The notes: generated from the letters alone by a model not told the origin. DNA of 64,000 nt from Pseudomonas sp. Irchel s3h17 (GCF_900187505.1 NZ_FYDL01000010.1:1-64000); one strand, 5' to 3'. Positions 34,754 through 45,304 are shown, counted from the first letter of the stretch. Numbers and translations: made by a program.

Positions 34754-36202
34754 ATGAGCCAGAACAAAACGCTGACTACCGCTAGCGGCGCCCCCGTCGC
34801 CGATAACCAGAATTCCCGTTCCGCTGGCCCTCGTGGCCCGCTGCTGCTCGACGATTTCCACCTGATCGAGAAGCTTGCCCACTTCAACCGTGAAAACATC
34901 CCGGAGCGCCGTGTACACGCCAAGGGCTCGGGTGCTTACGGTACGTTCACCGTAACGCGCGACATTACCCAGTACACCAGCGCCAAGCTGTTCGAATCAG
35001 TGGGTAAACAAACCCCTACGTTCCTGCGGTTCTCGACTGTCGGTGGCGAGCGCGGCTCGGCAGACACCGAACGCGATCCACGTGGTTTTGCGCTCAAGTT
35101 CTATACCGAGGAAGGCAACTGGGACATCGTGGGCAATAACACGCCAGTGTTCTTCATTCGCGACCCGTTGAAGTTCCCGGATTTCATCCACACCCAGAAA
35201 CGCCTGCCGCAGAGCAACCTGAAAAGTGCACAGATGATGTGGGACTTCTGGTCGCACTCGCCTGAGGCGCTGCACCAGGTCACCATCCTGTTCTCTGATC
35301 GGGGTATCCCTGACGGCTACCGTCACATGCACGGCTTCGGCAGCCACACCTACAGCCTGATCAGCGCCCAGGGCGAGCGTCACTGGGTCAAGTGGCACTA
35401 CAAGACCAAGCAGGGCATCAAGAACCTGGCGCCGGCCGAGGCGGCACGTCTGGCCGGTACGGATCCGGATTACGCTCAGCGTGATCTGTTTGGTGCGATC
35501 GAGCGCGGTGACTTCCCGAAATGGCGGGTATGCATCCAGATCATGACCGAGGCCCAAGCCGCGGCGCATTACGAAAATCCGTTCGACGTGACCAAGACCT
35601 GGTCGCAGAAGGAGTTCCCGCTGATTGAAGTGGGTGAACTGGAGCTCAACCGTAATCCGCAGAACTACTTCGCTGAAGTCGAGCAGGCAGCCTTTGGTCC
35701 AAGCAACATGGTGCCAGGGGTGGGGCTGTCGCCGGACCGCATGCTGCAAGGTCGGGTTTTTGCCTACGCGGATGCCCACCGCTACCGCGTCGGTACCAAT
35801 CACCAGCAGTTGCCGGTGAATGCGCCTCGCAGCCCGGTCAACAGCTACCAGCGCGACGGCTCGATGGCGTTTGGCAGTAACGGTGGTGCGACACCTAACT
35901 ATGAGCCCAACAGCTACGTGGAAGCGCCCAAGCAGGCCCCTCGTTTTGCCGAGCCGGCATTGGCATTGAGTGGCGCGGCTGATCGCTACGATCACCGTGA
36001 AGACACCGACTACTACAGCCATGCCGGTGCGTTGTTCCGGTTGATGAGCGATGAGCAGAAAGTCCTGCTGATCAGCAACATTGCCGGTGCCATGGCGGGT
36101 GTTTCCGGTGACGTGGTCGATCGCCAGCTGCAGCATTTCTTCAAGGCTGACCAGGCCTATGGCGAAGGCATCGCGAAGGCGTTGGGCGTACAGCTTAACT
36201 AA
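34754..36202 (+). CDS. katA: Monofunctional haem catalase KatA
   Basis: KatA breaks hydrogen peroxide into water and oxygen. The 482-residue protein is a small-subunit catalase. H55 ([12 protein letters not shown]) and N128 (VGNNTPVFF) are the distal catalytic pair, and Y338 ([12 protein letters not shown]) is the proximal haem ligand. There is no signal peptide. The ATG at 34754 has GAGGAAG upstream. In P. aeruginosa the katA-ferritin-uvrA order is the same. A perfect Anr-type site upstream suggests control by oxygen; OxyR control is known for the family, but I could not confirm an OxyR site. Confidence 0.97.
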   Translation: MSQNKTLTTASGAPVADNQNSRSAGPRGPLLLDDFHLIEKLAHFNRENIPERRVHAKGSGAYGTFTVTRDITQYTSAKLFESVGKQTPTFLRFSTVGGERGSADTERDPRGFALKFYTEEGNWDIVGNNTPVFFIRDPLKFPDFIHTQKRLPQSNLKSAQMMWDFWSHSPEALHQVTILFSDRGIPDGYRHMHGFGSHTYSLISAQGERHWVKWHYKTKQGIKNLAPAEAARLAGTDPDYAQRDLFGAIERGDFPKWRVCIQIMTEAQAAAHYENPFDVTKTWSQKEFPLIEVGELELNRNPQNYFAEVEQAAFGPSNMVPGVGLSPDRMLQGRVFAYADAHRYRVGTNHQQLPVNAPRSPVNSYQRDGSMAFGSNGGATPNYEPNSYVEAPKQAPRFAEPALALSGAADRYDHREDTDYYSHAGALFRLMSDEQKVLLISNIAGAMAGVSGDVVDRQLQHFFKADQAYGEGIAKALGVQLN

Positions 36203-36219
36203 GTCTAAACGATAAGCAG

Positions 36220-36245
36220 AACCGCCCTCATTTGGGCGGTTTTTG
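36220..36245 (+). terminator. Terminator after katA
   Basis: AACCGCCC pairs with GGGCGGTT around TCATTT and is followed by TTTGCG. It separates katA from the ferritin gene. Confidence 0.88.
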
Positions 36246-36357
36246 CGTTATTTAAACTGATTTTCTCAGAATATCTTCGCTTTTATCGCGCGATTCGAGT
36301 GACCAAACGGTCGCCTTGGTTCAAACTACAGGCTTTCAAGCAGGGAGATGTAGGGCA

Positions 36358-36822
36358 ATGCAAGGTCACCCGGACGTAATCGATTACCTCAACACATTGC
36401 TCACGGGCGAACTGGCAGCGCGTGATCAGTATTTCATCCATTCGCGGATGTATGAGGACTGGGGCTTTACCGAGCTCTACGAGCGCATCAATCACGAAAT
36501 GGAAGAAGAGACTCAGCACGCCGATGCACTGATGCGCCGGATCCTGATGCTCGAAGGCACGCCACGCATGCGTCCGGACGACCTGGACATCGGGACTACA
36601 GTACCTGACATGTTCGCCGCCGACCTGCGCCTGGAGTACAAGGTGCGTGCTGCGCTCTGCAAGGGCATCGAACTCTGCGAGCGGCACAAGGATTACATCA
36701 GTCGCGACATGCTGCGCATTCAGTTGGCCGATACCGAAGAAGATCACACCTACTGGCTGGAAAAACAGCTGGGACTGATCAAGCTGATCGGTCTGGAGAA
36801 CTACCTGCAATCGCAGTTCTAA
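36358..36822 (+). CDS. ftnA: Bacterial ferritin, annotated as bacterioferritin in older databases
   Basis: This 154-residue protein stores iron in a 24-subunit shell. The ferroxidase residues are present: E18, E51 and H54 in EEETQHAD, and later glutamates in LADTEEDH with H130-type spacing. Residue 52 is threonine, whereas haem-binding bacterioferritins have methionine there as the axial ligand. It is therefore better called FtnA, as established for the product of P. aeruginosa bfrA, which holds the same place beside katA. The ATG at 36358 is chosen because GGGAGATGTAGGGC precedes it and the family starts MQGHP. Confidence 0.93.
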   Translation: MQGHPDVIDYLNTLLTGELAARDQYFIHSRMYEDWGFTELYERINHEMEEETQHADALMRRILMLEGTPRMRPDDLDIGTTVPDMFAADLRLEYKVRAALCKGIELCERHKDYISRDMLRIQLADTEEDHTYWLEKQLGLIKLIGLENYLQSQF

Positions 36823-36840
36823 CGCGCCTGCAGAACGCAC

Positions 36841-36880
36841 AAAAAAGCCCCTGGCACTGAATAAGTGCCAGGGGCTTTCT
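36841..36880. terminator. Bidirectional terminator between ftnA and uvrA
   Basis: AAAAAAGCCCCTGGCACT pairs with AGTGCCAGGGGCTTT around GAATA. A-rich and U-rich flanks make it work for both convergent genes. Confidence 0.9.
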
Positions 36881-36892
36881 CATGGGGCAGTG

Positions 36893-39727
36893 TTAAGCCC
36901 GATCGCGTTCCAGCAGGGGCTTGAGGTAGTACCCGGTATGGGACTGCTTCATCTCGGCCACTTCTTCAGGCGTGCCCACGGCAATGATCTGGCCGCCCTT
37001 GGAACCGCCTTCCGGACCCAGGTCCACCAGCCAGTCGGCGGTCTTGATCACATCCAGATTGTGTTCGATCACCACCACGGTATTACCGTGGTCGCGCAGG
37101 CGATGCAGGACGTCGAGCAGTTGCTGGATGTCCGCGAAGTGCAGGCCGGTGGTCGGCTCATCGAGGATGTACAGGGTCTTGCCGGTGTCGCGTTTGGACA
37201 GCTCGCGGGACAGCTTCACCCGTTGTGCCTCACCTCCCGACAGCGTTGTCGCCGATTGCCCCAGCTTGATGTACGACAGGCCCACATCCATCAACGTCTG
37301 GAGCTTGCGCGCCAGGGCTGGAACCGCATCGAAGAACACCCGCGCCTCTTCAATGGTCATCTCCAGGGTTTCGTGGATGCTCTTGCCCTTGTACTTGATC
37401 TCCAGGGTTTCACGGTTATAGCGCTTGCTCTTGCAGACGTCGCACGGGACATAGATGTCCGGCAGGAAGTGCATCTCGACCTTGATCAGGCCATCGCCCT
37501 GGCACGCTTCGCAGCGTCCCCCCTTCACGTTGAACGAGAAGCGCCCCGGGCCATAGCCCCGGGAACGGGATTCCGGTACGCCGGCAAACAGTTCGCGAAT
37601 CGGCGTGAACAGCCCGGTGTAGGTGGCGGGGTTGGAGCGTGGCGTACGACCGATCGGGCTTTGGTCGATGTCGACCACCTTGTCCAGGTGTTCCAGGCCC
37701 TTGATGCCGTCGTGAGCGGCGGCTTCCAGGGTGGTCGCGCCATTCAGTGCCGTGGCGCTGAGGGGGAACAGGGTGTTGTTGATCAGCGTCGACTTGCCGG
37801 AGCCGGATACGCCGGTCACGCAGGTCAGCAGGCCAATCGGGATATCCAGGTCGACATTGCGCAGGTTGTTGCCTCGGGCGCCCTTGAGCGACAGCGAGAG
37901 CTTCTTGTTGCGCGGCGTGCGCTTGGCCGGCACTTCGATCTTCACCCGGCCGGACAGGTACTTGCCCGTCAGCGAGTCCGGGTGGGCCATGACTTCGGCG
38001 GGTGTGCCTTCGGCGACGATATGCCCGCCATGCACACCCGCGCCCGGGCCGATGTCCACCACATAGTCGGCCAGGCGAATGGCGTCTTCGTCGTGCTCGA
38101 CCACGATCACGGTGTTGCCGATGTCGCGCAGATGCTTGAGGGTCCCCAGCAAGCGGTCGTTGTCCCGTTGGTGCAGGCCAATCGACGGCTCGTCGAGGAT
38201 GTACAGCACGCCCACCAGCCCGGCGCCGATCTGGCTGGCCAGGCGAATGCGTTGTGCTTCACCGCCTGACAGGGTGTCGGCGCTGCGGTCCAGCGACAGG
38301 TAGTCGAGGCCGACGTTGACCAGGAACTGCAAGCGCTCGCGGATTTCCTTGAGGATCTTGTCGGCGATTTCGCCGCGGCGACCGGGCAGGCTCAGCGTGC
38401 CGAAGTAGTCGCACGCATCACCGATCGGTAGGTTGGTCACGGCCGGCAGCGTTTTCTCGCCCACCCACACGTGCCGCGCTTCGCGACGCAAGCGGGTGCC
38501 ACGGCAGTCCGGGCACGGCTGGGTGCTGAGGAACTTGGCCAGCTCCTCGCGTACCGAGGCGGATTCGGTTTCGCGGTAGCGACGGTCCAGGTTCGGCACG
38601 ATGCCTTCGAACGGGTGTGAGCGTTTGACGATGTCGCCACGGTCGTTCAGGTACTTGAAATCGACGTTCTGCGTACCGCTGCCATGCAGGATGACTTTTT
38701 GCTGGTCCGCCGGCAGCTGGCCGAACGGCACTTCCAGGCTGAAGCCGTAATGCGAGGCCAGGGAGCCGAGCATCTGGAAGTAATAGACGTTTCGCCTGTC
38801 CCAGCCGCGTATCGCGCCTTCGGCCAGGGTCAGTTCGCTGTTGACCAGGCGCTTGATGTCGAAGAACTGCTTGACCCCCAGGCCGTCACAGGTCGGGCAG
38901 GCGCCGGCCGGGTTGTTGAAGGAGAACAGCTTGGGCTCCAGCTCACTGATGGCGTGGCCGCAGATCGGGCAGGCGAAGCGGGCGGAGAAGATCATCTCCT
39001 CGCCTGGCTCGTCGTCCATCGGAGCGACCAGGGCAATACCATCGGCCAGTTTCAACGCCGTTTCGAACGATTCGGCCAAGCGCTGTTGCAGGTCGTCGCG
39101 AACCTTGAAGCGGTCGACCACGACGTCGATCGTGTGCTTTTTCTGTTTATCCAGCTTCGGCAGTTCGTCCAGCTCGCAGAGCCTGCCGTTGACCCGGGCC
39201 CGGACAAAACCCTGGGCGCGCAGTTCTTCGAAGACCGACAGGTGTTCGCCTTTGCGCTCGCGGATCACCGGGGCCAGCAGCATCAGCTTGCTGCCTTCGG
39301 GTTGGGCCAGGACCAGGTCGACCATCTGGCTGACGGTCTGGGCTTCCAGTGGAATGTCGTGATCCGGGCAGCGCGGAATACCGGCGCGGGCGTAAAGCAG
39401 GCGCAGATAGTCGTAGATTTCGGTGATGGTGCCGACGGTGGAGCGCGGGTTGTGCGAGGTCGATTTCTGTTCGATGGAAATCGCGGGCGACAGGCCTTCG
39501 ATGGTGTCGACGTCAGGCTTTTCCATCATCGACAGGAACTGTCGGGCGTAGGCCGACAGTGACTCGACATAGCGTCGCTGACCCTCGGCGTACAGCGTGT
39601 CGAATGCCAGGGAAGACTTGCCGGACCCGGACAAGCCGGTGATGACGATCAGCTTGTCCCGTGGCAGGGTCAGGTCGATGTTCTTCAGGTTGTGGGTTCG
39701 AGCCCCACGAATCAGGATCTTGTCCAA
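36893..39727 (-). CDS. uvrA: UvrABC system protein A
   Basis: UvrA finds bulky DNA lesions and loads UvrB in nucleotide excision repair. The 944-residue protein has two ABC ATPase modules with Walker [10 protein letters not shown] (31-39) and a second GVSGSGKST. Both LSGGEAQR signatures are present, as are zinc-finger cysteines (CPICGH with CPTCDG, and CEACQG with CDVCKS). The start is a TTG at 39727 giving [15 protein letters not shown]; a longer in-frame ATG at 39799 adds residues unlike the family. I found no clear LexA box upstream. Confidence 0.97.
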   Translation of the reverse strand: MDKILIRGARTHNLKNIDLTLPRDKLIVITGLSGSGKSSLAFDTLYAEGQRRYVESLSAYARQFLSMMEKPDVDTIEGLSPAISIEQKSTSHNPRSTVGTITEIYDYLRLLYARAGIPRCPDHDIPLEAQTVSQMVDLVLAQPEGSKLMLLAPVIRERKGEHLSVFEELRAQGFVRARVNGRLCELDELPKLDKQKKHTIDVVVDRFKVRDDLQQRLAESFETALKLADGIALVAPMDDEPGEEMIFSARFACPICGHAISELEPKLFSFNNPAGACPTCDGLGVKQFFDIKRLVNSELTLAEGAIRGWDRRNVYYFQMLGSLASHYGFSLEVPFGQLPADQQKVILHGSGTQNVDFKYLNDRGDIVKRSHPFEGIVPNLDRRYRETESASVREELAKFLSTQPCPDCRGTRLRREARHVWVGEKTLPAVTNLPIGDACDYFGTLSLPGRRGEIADKILKEIRERLQFLVNVGLDYLSLDRSADTLSGGEAQRIRLASQIGAGLVGVLYILDEPSIGLHQRDNDRLLGTLKHLRDIGNTVIVVEHDEDAIRLADYVVDIGPGAGVHGGHIVAEGTPAEVMAHPDSLTGKYLSGRVKIEVPAKRTPRNKKLSLSLKGARGNNLRNVDLDIPIGLLTCVTGVSGSGKSTLINNTLFPLSATALNGATTLEAAAHDGIKGLEHLDKVVDIDQSPIGRTPRSNPATYTGLFTPIRELFAGVPESRSRGYGPGRFSFNVKGGRCEACQGDGLIKVEMHFLPDIYVPCDVCKSKRYNRETLEIKYKGKSIHETLEMTIEEARVFFDAVPALARKLQTLMDVGLSYIKLGQSATTLSGGEAQRVKLSRELSKRDTGKTLYILDEPTTGLHFADIQQLLDVLHRLRDHGNTVVVIEHNLDVIKTADWLVDLGPEGGSKGGQIIAVGTPEEVAEMKQSHTGYYLKPLLERDRA

Positions 39728-39918
39728 GATGGCCTCGCTTGGCGGGCGTCGAAAACCCAAGAGTATACGGCCAAATACTGGATGGATGCACACTGTCAAA
39801 TGAGCGCGGCGCAGCCTTACATGAAGAGTCTGTCATCCGTGCGCGTCAAAGCGTCACCCTATACCCCGTCAACCGATGGGACTGGTAGAATCGCCGCCGG
39901 TTCACATGAGGTAATTCC

Positions 39919-41316
39919 ATGCACGATCCCCACAGCGAACGCATGAGTGGTAGCGAGACCCGCGCAGCAAGCGGTCTGGCCCTGGTGTTCGCGTTCCGTA
40001 TGCTTGGCATGTTCATGGTGTTGCCGGTACTGGCGACCTATGGCATGGACCTGGCAGGCGCGACCCCGGCCCTGATCGGCCTGGCGATTGGTGCCTATGG
40101 CCTGACACAGGCACTGTTCCAGATTCCGTTCGGGGTGATTTCCGACCGTATCGGTCGGCGCCCGGTGATTTACCTGGGGCTGATCGTCTTCGCCCTGGGC
40201 AGTGTGCTGGCTGCCAATGCCGATTCGATCTGGGGCGTGATCGCCGGACGCATCCTGCAAGGTGCCGGGGCGATCTCCGCCGCGGTCATGGCCTTGCTGT
40301 CCGACCTGACTCGCGAACAACACCGCACCAAGGCCATGGCCATGATCGGCATGACCATCGGCCTGTCGTTTGCCGTGGCCATGGTGGTCGGCCCGTTGCT
40401 GACCCGCGCATTCGGGCTGTCCGGCCTGTTCCTGGCGACGGGCGGCATGGCGCTGATCGGCATCCTGATCGTGATGTTCATGGTGCCGCGCTCCACCGGC
40501 CCGTTGCAGCACCGCGAATCCGGCGTGGCCCGCCAGGCCCTGATGCCGACGCTCAAGCATCCGGACCTGCTGCGCCTGGACCTGGGCATTTTTGTATTGC
40601 ACGCGATGTTGATGTCGAGCTTCGTCGCCTTGCCGCTGGCGCTGGTCGAGAAGGCCGGGCTGCCCAAGGAGCAGCACTGGTGGGTGTACCTGACCGCGCT
40701 GCTGATTTCCTTCTTCGCCATGATCCCGTTCATTATCTACGGCGAGAAGAAACGCAAAATGAAACGAGTTTTGCTCGGTGCCGTCGCGACGCTGATGCTC
40801 ACTGAGCTATTCTTCTGGCAGTTCGGCGACAGCTTGCGGGCTCTGGTGATCGGGACGGTGGTGTTCTTTACCGCGTTCAATCTGCTGGAGGCTTCGTTGC
40901 CGTCGCTGATCAGCAAGGTTTCACCGGCAGGCGGCAAGGGCACGGCGATGGGGGTTTACTCCACCAGCCAGTTCCTCGGTTCGGCACTCGGCGGGATCAT
41001 GGGTGGCTGGATGTTCCAGCATGGCGGTCTGTCGGTTGTGTTCCTCGGATGCGCAGGTCTGGCTGCCCTCTGGCTGGCCTTTGCTGTTACCATGCGTGAA
41101 CCTCCCTATGTGACGAGCCTGCGCTTGCCGTTATCGCCTGAAGCGGTCCGCGAAGCCGGTCTGGTCGAGCGCCTTTTGGCCGTTGTAGGGGTAACAGATG
41201 CCGTTGTTGTCGCCGATGAAGCGGCGATCTACATCAAATTGGACACCGAACTATTGGATCGCACCACCCTCGAGCGCCTGGTCAACAACCCGGCGCCGAC
41301 AGCGTGCGAAGCCTAG
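39919..41316 (+). CDS. MFS transporter with C-terminal YAM-like domain (YajR type)
   Basis: This is a 465-residue inner-membrane protein with 12 predicted membrane segments and MFS motif A (GVISDRIGRRPV, 72-83). About 70 residues after the last membrane segment form a small soluble domain (LPLSPEAVREAGLVERLL, then VTDAVVVADEAAIYIKLD). This fits the ferredoxin-like YAM domain of E. coli YajR. The substrate is unknown; drug efflux is often assumed. The gene lies between uvrA and ssb, a conserved arrangement in Pseudomonas. Confidence 0.88.
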   Translation: MHDPHSERMSGSETRAASGLALVFAFRMLGMFMVLPVLATYGMDLAGATPALIGLAIGAYGLTQALFQIPFGVISDRIGRRPVIYLGLIVFALGSVLAANADSIWGVIAGRILQGAGAISAAVMALLSDLTREQHRTKAMAMIGMTIGLSFAVAMVVGPLLTRAFGLSGLFLATGGMALIGILIVMFMVPRSTGPLQHRESGVARQALMPTLKHPDLLRLDLGIFVLHAMLMSSFVALPLALVEKAGLPKEQHWWVYLTALLISFFAMIPFIIYGEKKRKMKRVLLGAVATLMLTELFFWQFGDSLRALVIGTVVFFTAFNLLEASLPSLISKVSPAGGKGTAMGVYSTSQFLGSALGGIMGGWMFQHGGLSVVFLGCAGLAALWLAFAVTMREPPYVTSLRLPLSPEAVREAGLVERLLAVVGVTDAVVVADEAAIYIKLDTELLDRTTLERLVNNPAPTACEA

Positions 41317-41325
41317 GAGAACGTT

Positions 41326-41853
41326 ATGGCCCGTGGGGTTAACAAAGTCATATTGGTCGGTACTTGCGGCCAGGATCCCGAAGTTCGCTACTTGCCTAAC
41401 GGTAACGCCGTGACCAACCTGAGTCTGGCGACCAGCGAACAGTGGACCGACAAGCAAACCGGTCAGAAAGTCGAAAAGACCGAATGGCACCGTGTGTCGA
41501 TGTTCGGCAAGGTTGCAGAGATCGCCGGCGAATACCTGCGTAAAGGTTCGCAGGTCTACATCGAAGGCAAGCTGCAGACCCGCGAGTGGGAAAAAGACGG
41601 TATCAAGCGTTACACCACCGAAATCGTGGTCGACATGCAAGGCACCATGCAGCTGCTGGGCGGCCGTCCACAGGGCGACCAACAAGGCCAGGGCGGCGGT
41701 AACAACTACCAGCAATCCGCTCCGCGCCAGCAGGCTCCGCGTCCTGCACCGCAACAACAGCCGCAGCGTGAGTCGCGCCCAGCGCCACAGCAACAGGCCG
41801 CACCGCAGCCGGCTGCGGATTTCGACAGCTTTGATGACGATATTCCATTCTAG
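41326..41853 (+). CDS. ssb: Single-stranded DNA-binding protein
   Basis: SSB coats single-stranded DNA and recruits replication and repair proteins through its tail. The 175-residue protein has the OB fold (1 to about 110; [32 protein letters not shown]). A glutamine- and proline-rich linker (about 120-160) follows, and the tail ends in DDDIPF. It starts nine bases after the MFS gene. Confidence 0.97.
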   Translation: MARGVNKVILVGTCGQDPEVRYLPNGNAVTNLSLATSEQWTDKQTGQKVEKTEWHRVSMFGKVAEIAGEYLRKGSQVYIEGKLQTREWEKDGIKRYTTEIVVDMQGTMQLLGGRPQGDQQGQGGGNNYQQSAPRQQAPRPAPQQQPQRESRPAPQQQAAPQPAADFDSFDDDIPF

Positions 41854-41889
41854 AGAATACCTGAGAGCAATCTGTAAGGTTTCTACCGG

Positions 41890-41914
41890 AAAGCCCCTAT
41901 CCAGGGGCTTTTTA
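41890..41914 (+). terminator. Terminator after ssb
   Basis: AAAGCCCCT pairs with AGGGGCTTT around ATCC, followed by TTATGG. It is a compact intrinsic terminator. Confidence 0.85.
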
Positions 41915-42059
41915 TGGCTTCGAAGTAAGACAGACTTTCAGTTTTAATGGATTGCGCAGAATAGTTTCTTTTTTGTGTGGGAGATTTCTGAATCTGTTTG
42001 TTCGGCATTTTTTTGCTGTTGCCATTGCTTAGTATTCACTTTTTCAATGGAAGTGGATC

Positions 42060-42527
42060 ATGCAAGCAGGCACTGAAGAAAAGACAAAGGACCGAATAGA
42101 GTTGAAGTCGTCTGCCGAGGACTGTCATGTCGTCGGCTTTTCCAATAAGTATGCCGCTTACCTCGAGGGAGCAGATGGAGACGCTGTCTACAATGGTCGG
42201 CTGCTGATGGGAATCGGCCTTGTCATAGGTGCTGTAGGTGTTGCCACGCTGATTTTTGGTCCATCTACCATCACCTACGACAGACTGTCAGGTCCGACCT
42301 TTTTTCAGTACATCCAGCTGTACCCGGGCCCCATAACAACAGTCGGTTGCGTATGTGTTGCATGGGCTCGCAATCTGCTTTCAAAGGGACTCATGAGTCG
42401 CGAGTCTTACTTGCAAGCCCACTATCTTGTTATAGGGGCGGATGGCCGCGACGTCAGTAGTGAGATTCAAGTTCGCCACTTGAGTGATGACAGGTTTCAT
42501 GTATCTGTGGATCCATCGCTCGTTTAA
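42060..42527 (+). CDS. Hypothetical two-segment membrane protein
   Basis: I do not recognise this 155-residue protein. It has two hydrophobic segments (about 47-66 and 88-104), a polar N-terminus and a C-terminal soluble stretch (YLVIGADGRDVSSEIQ). GGAAG precedes the ATG. The 145 bases upstream are AT-rich and the codon choice is less GC-biased than in its neighbours, which suggests a gene of recent origin or transfer. It stands alone between the ssb terminator and an inverted repeat. Confidence 0.65.
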   Translation: MQAGTEEKTKDRIELKSSAEDCHVVGFSNKYAAYLEGADGDAVYNGRLLMGIGLVIGAVGVATLIFGPSTITYDRLSGPTFFQYIQLYPGPITTVGCVCVAWARNLLSKGLMSRESYLQAHYLVIGADGRDVSSEIQVRHLSDDRFHVSVDPSLV

Positions 42528-42541
42528 TCAAATGCCACTTT

Positions 42542-42580
42542 AAACAAGCCACGCTTCGGTACCCCAAACATGGCTTGTTT
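42542..42580. terminator. Inverted repeat, possible bidirectional terminator
   Basis: AAACAAGCCA (42542-42551) and TGGCTTGTTT (42571-42580) are a perfect 10-bp inverted repeat with a 19-base loop. It lies between two convergent genes. The stem ends in A and T runs on both sides. Confidence 0.55.
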
Positions 42581-42609
42581 GCGTTTACTTGTCGCTGAAA
42601 GCTGGTCGC

Positions 42610-43434
42610 CTACCCCTGCGCGAAGCGCAACATATCGGCATTCACCTGCTCTTTATGAGTATCCGTCAGTCCATGGGGCGCCCCCGGATAGACGATCAGT
42701 TCGGCATGCTCGATCAATCGCTTGCTCTCCAGCCCCGCCGCCTGGATCGGCACGATCTGGTCATCGTCGCCATGGATGATCAGGGTCGGTAGATCAAACT
42801 TCTTCAAATCCTCGCGAAAGTCGGTTTCCGAAAACGCCTTGATACTGTCGAGGGTGTTTTTGTGACCGCCCATCATGCCTTGCATCCAGAACGAATCGAT
42901 CAGCCCTTGGGATGATGTCGCGCCTGGGCGGTTGAAGCCGAAGAACGGGCCGCCGGCAATGTCCTTGTACAGCTGCGAGCGGTCAGCGATGGAGCCGGCG
43001 CGGATGCCATCGAAGACTTCGATCGGCAGGCCCTTGGGGTTGGTTTCGGTCTTGAGCATCAAGGGCGGTACAGCGGAAATCAGCCCGGCCTTGGCCAGGC
43101 GCCGGGTGCCGTGGCGGCCAATGTAACGCGCGACTTCACCGCCGCCGGTGGAGAAGCCGAAGAGGATCACGTTGTTCAGGTCCAGGTGTTCGATCAACTC
43201 TGCGAGGTCGTCGGCGTAGTGATCCATGTCGTTGCCATCCCACGGCTGGCTCGAGCGCCCGTGACCGCGGCGATCATGGGCGATGGTGCGAAAGCCGTTG
43301 TTGGCAAAGTGCAGCATCTGCGATTCCCAGCTGTCGGCGCTCAGCGGCCAACCGTGGCTGAACACCACCGGTTGCCCGTGGCCCCAGTCCTTGTAATACA
43401 GGGTGTTGCCTTCGCGAGTGGTGAGAGTCGCCAT
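42610..43434 (-). CDS. Alpha/beta hydrolase of the non-haem chloroperoxidase / arylesterase family
   Basis: This 274-residue cytosolic protein closely resembles the P. fluorescens aryl esterase/perhydrolase family. It has [26 protein letters not shown] and the nucleophile S95 in GFSTGGGE; D225 (HGDDDQIVP) and H254 (APHG) complete the triad. Such enzymes hydrolyse esters and can form peracids; the true substrate is unknown. The ATG at 43434 gives [10 protein letters not shown]. The isochorismatase-like gene lies 37 bases upstream on the same strand, so they probably form an operon. Confidence 0.9.
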   Translation of the reverse strand: MATLTTREGNTLYYKDWGHGQPVVFSHGWPLSADSWESQMLHFANNGFRTIAHDRRGHGRSSQPWDGNDMDHYADDLAELIEHLDLNNVILFGFSTGGGEVARYIGRHGTRRLAKAGLISAVPPLMLKTETNPKGLPIEVFDGIRAGSIADRSQLYKDIAGGPFFGFNRPGATSSQGLIDSFWMQGMMGGHKNTLDSIKAFSETDFREDLKKFDLPTLIIHGDDDQIVPIQAAGLESKRLIEHAELIVYPGAPHGLTDTHKEQVNADMLRFAQG

Positions 43435-43471
43435 GTCTTTCGTCTCCAATGAATGCTCAGGTGGGTGAGGC

Positions 43472-44026
43472 TCAGTGGTTGGCAGCCAGAAACGTTTCGG
43501 TGGACACCACATCGGCGTAGGCAAAGCCCAGGGCCGACATGAACGCGGCATGGACCTGGGCGGCCGGCACAACCAGGCCGTTGAACTCCAGGTCGCGGGT
43601 CGCACAGGCGTCGTGGATGACCGTCACGGTGTAGCCAAGATCGGCCGCGGCTCGAGTGATGCCATCGACGCACATGTGACTCATGCTGCCGACGATCACC
43701 AGGCGCTCGATGCCTTGCTGGTCGAGGATTGACTGTAGTTCGGTTTCGCGGAACGAGTTGACGAAGTGCTTGAGCACCACCGGTTCGTCATGGCGGTCGA
43801 GGACTTTGGGGTGCAGCTTCGCGCCTTCGGAGCCCGGGGTGAAAAACGGTGCCGCGTCGGCGGTGAATTCGTGGCGGATGTGCACCACCTGATCACCGGC
43901 CTCGCGAAAGGCCTGGACCAGTTTCGCCGCATTGTCGGCGGCCGCGTCTGCACCGACCAGCGGCCATTTGCCTTGGGGGAAGTAGTCATTCTGGATATCG
44001 ACTAGGATGAGTGCTTGCTTGGCCAT
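43472..44026 (-). CDS. Cysteine hydrolase of the isochorismatase family
   Basis: This 184-residue protein has the nicotinamidase/isochorismatase fold. The likely triad is D10 (LVDIQNDYF), K86 ([10 protein letters not shown]) and C119 ([14 protein letters not shown]). Typical substrates are amides such as nicotinamide, ureidoacrylate or N-carbamoyl compounds, but nothing here identifies which. The gene is divergent from a GlxA/AraC-type regulator that begins 98 bases away, a common pairing that suggests control by that regulator. Confidence 0.9.
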   Translation of the reverse strand: MAKQALILVDIQNDYFPQGKWPLVGADAAADNAAKLVQAFREAGDQVVHIRHEFTADAAPFFTPGSEGAKLHPKVLDRHDEPVVLKHFVNSFRETELQSILDQQGIERLVIVGSMSHMCVDGITRAAADLGYTVTVIHDACATRDLEFNGLVVPAAQVHAAFMSALGFAYADVVSTETFLAANH

Positions 44027-44051
44027 GGGTGTTTCCTCGAACGCGTGGGTG

Positions 44052-44075
44052 TGGCACGAAGTATCGGGTTTGGCA
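44052..44075. promoter_or_regulatory. TGGCA direct repeat in the divergent intergenic region
   Basis: TGGCA occurs at 44052-44056 and 44071-44075 with a 19-base period, preceded by TG and TT respectively. It lies between the isochorismatase-like gene and the AraC-type regulator. AraC-family operators are often TGGCA-like direct repeats about two helical turns apart, so this is a candidate operator only. Confidence 0.3.
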
Positions 44076-44124
44076 GGCGTTTCGAGGATTGGCCGCACCG
44101 ACAATAGCAGGGGGAAAACTGACA

Positions 44125-45120
44125 ATGGGCATGGCTCGCGCAGTCGCCGAATTGGGCGTGCTGATCTATCCCGGGGCACAGCTGGCCGCGGTACACGGCT
44201 TGACCGATCTGTTCGGCGTTGCCAACCGCATTGCCACCGAGCATCGGAGCGCGCAGTTGCCGCTGTTGCGGATCAGCCATTGGCAGGTGGACGCCGACCA
44301 GGCCCCCAGACGCACCTACGACAGTCATCCCGGTCCCGAAGGGGCGCTGGTGGCGCTGTTGATCCCGCCATCGATTGGCGGCTTTTCCGAAGGCCAGGCA
44401 TCGCCCGCGCTGATCGAATGGATACGTCGGCAACATGCTGCTGGCGCGACCTTGGGCGGCGTGTGCGTAGGCTCGATCCTGCTGGCCGAAAGCGGTCTGC
44501 TTGACGGTCGCAGCGCCACCACCCACTGGACCTCGGCCAAACCGTTCGCCGCGCGTTACCCGAAGATCAAGCTCCATGCCCATAAGCCCATTGTCGACGA
44601 TGGCGACCTGATCACTACCGCCGGTCTGATGGCGTGGTCCGAGCTGGGGTTGCGGCTGGTCGACCGCTTGCTGGGGCCGAGCATCGCCACCGGCACCGCG
44701 CGTTTCCTGGTGGTCGAGCACAGCGACAGCGCCAGTCAGTGCGGCAGCAACTTTGCGCCGATTCTGAGCCATGGCGACGCGGCGATTCTCAAGGTTCAGC
44801 ACTGGTTGCAAGGCAATGGCGCGGTGGAGGTTTCAGTGAGCGTGATGGCGCAACAGGCCGGGCTTGAGGAGCGGACGTTCCTGCGGCGCTTTCGTGCGGC
44901 GACGGGTTTGAAACCCACCGAGTACTGCCAGCACCTGAGAGTCGGCAAGGCCCGGGAGATGCTCGAGTTCAGCAACGGCACCATTGATCACATTGCCTGG
45001 AGCGTGGGCTATGCGGATCCGGGGGCGTTTCGCGCCACGTTCAAGAAAATCACCGGGTTGGCGCCCAGCGATTACCGCGCACGGTTCGGTGTGAGCCCTT
45101 CGCCAGTAGTGTCGCGATAG
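44125..45120 (+). CDS. GlxA family transcriptional regulator (DJ-1/PfpI plus AraC domains)
   Basis: This is a 331-residue regulator. The N-terminal DJ-1/PfpI-like domain (about 8-190) has the cysteine-elbow sequence GGVCVGSILLAESGLLDG with C114. The C-terminal AraC-type domain (about 233-320) has two helix-turn-helix units (VMAQQAGLEERTFLRRF, IDHIAWSVGYADPGAFRATF). The ATG at 44125 has AGGGGGA upstream. It probably regulates the divergent hydrolase genes; the inducer is unknown. Confidence 0.92.
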   Translation: MGMARAVAELGVLIYPGAQLAAVHGLTDLFGVANRIATEHRSAQLPLLRISHWQVDADQAPRRTYDSHPGPEGALVALLIPPSIGGFSEGQASPALIEWIRRQHAAGATLGGVCVGSILLAESGLLDGRSATTHWTSAKPFAARYPKIKLHAHKPIVDDGDLITTAGLMAWSELGLRLVDRLLGPSIATGTARFLVVEHSDSASQCGSNFAPILSHGDAAILKVQHWLQGNGAVEVSVSVMAQQAGLEERTFLRRFRAATGLKPTEYCQHLRVGKAREMLEFSNGTIDHIAWSVGYADPGAFRATFKKITGLAPSDYRARFGVSPSPVVSR

Positions 45121-45304
45121 CGGGGGCGAGCTGATCGTGCGACCTGCCGGAGTGCCGGTCGTCGTCGTGCAGAATAAAACGCAGCCGCAGCCACTACTGT
45201 TGTAACAGCGGGTGGAGGTTGCCCGTGTCGGGCTGTCGGCGGGGTTGGCCTGGTCCCAGCACCGCTTCAGCGACATTCATCGAATGCAGATGGCAGGGGG
45301 ACGC

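Noticed and set aside
39728..39918. A possible LexA (SOS) box upstream of uvrA.
   Set aside because: No CTGT-N8-ACAG palindrome was found in the gap; the nearest CTGT and CTGG strings lack a matching second half.
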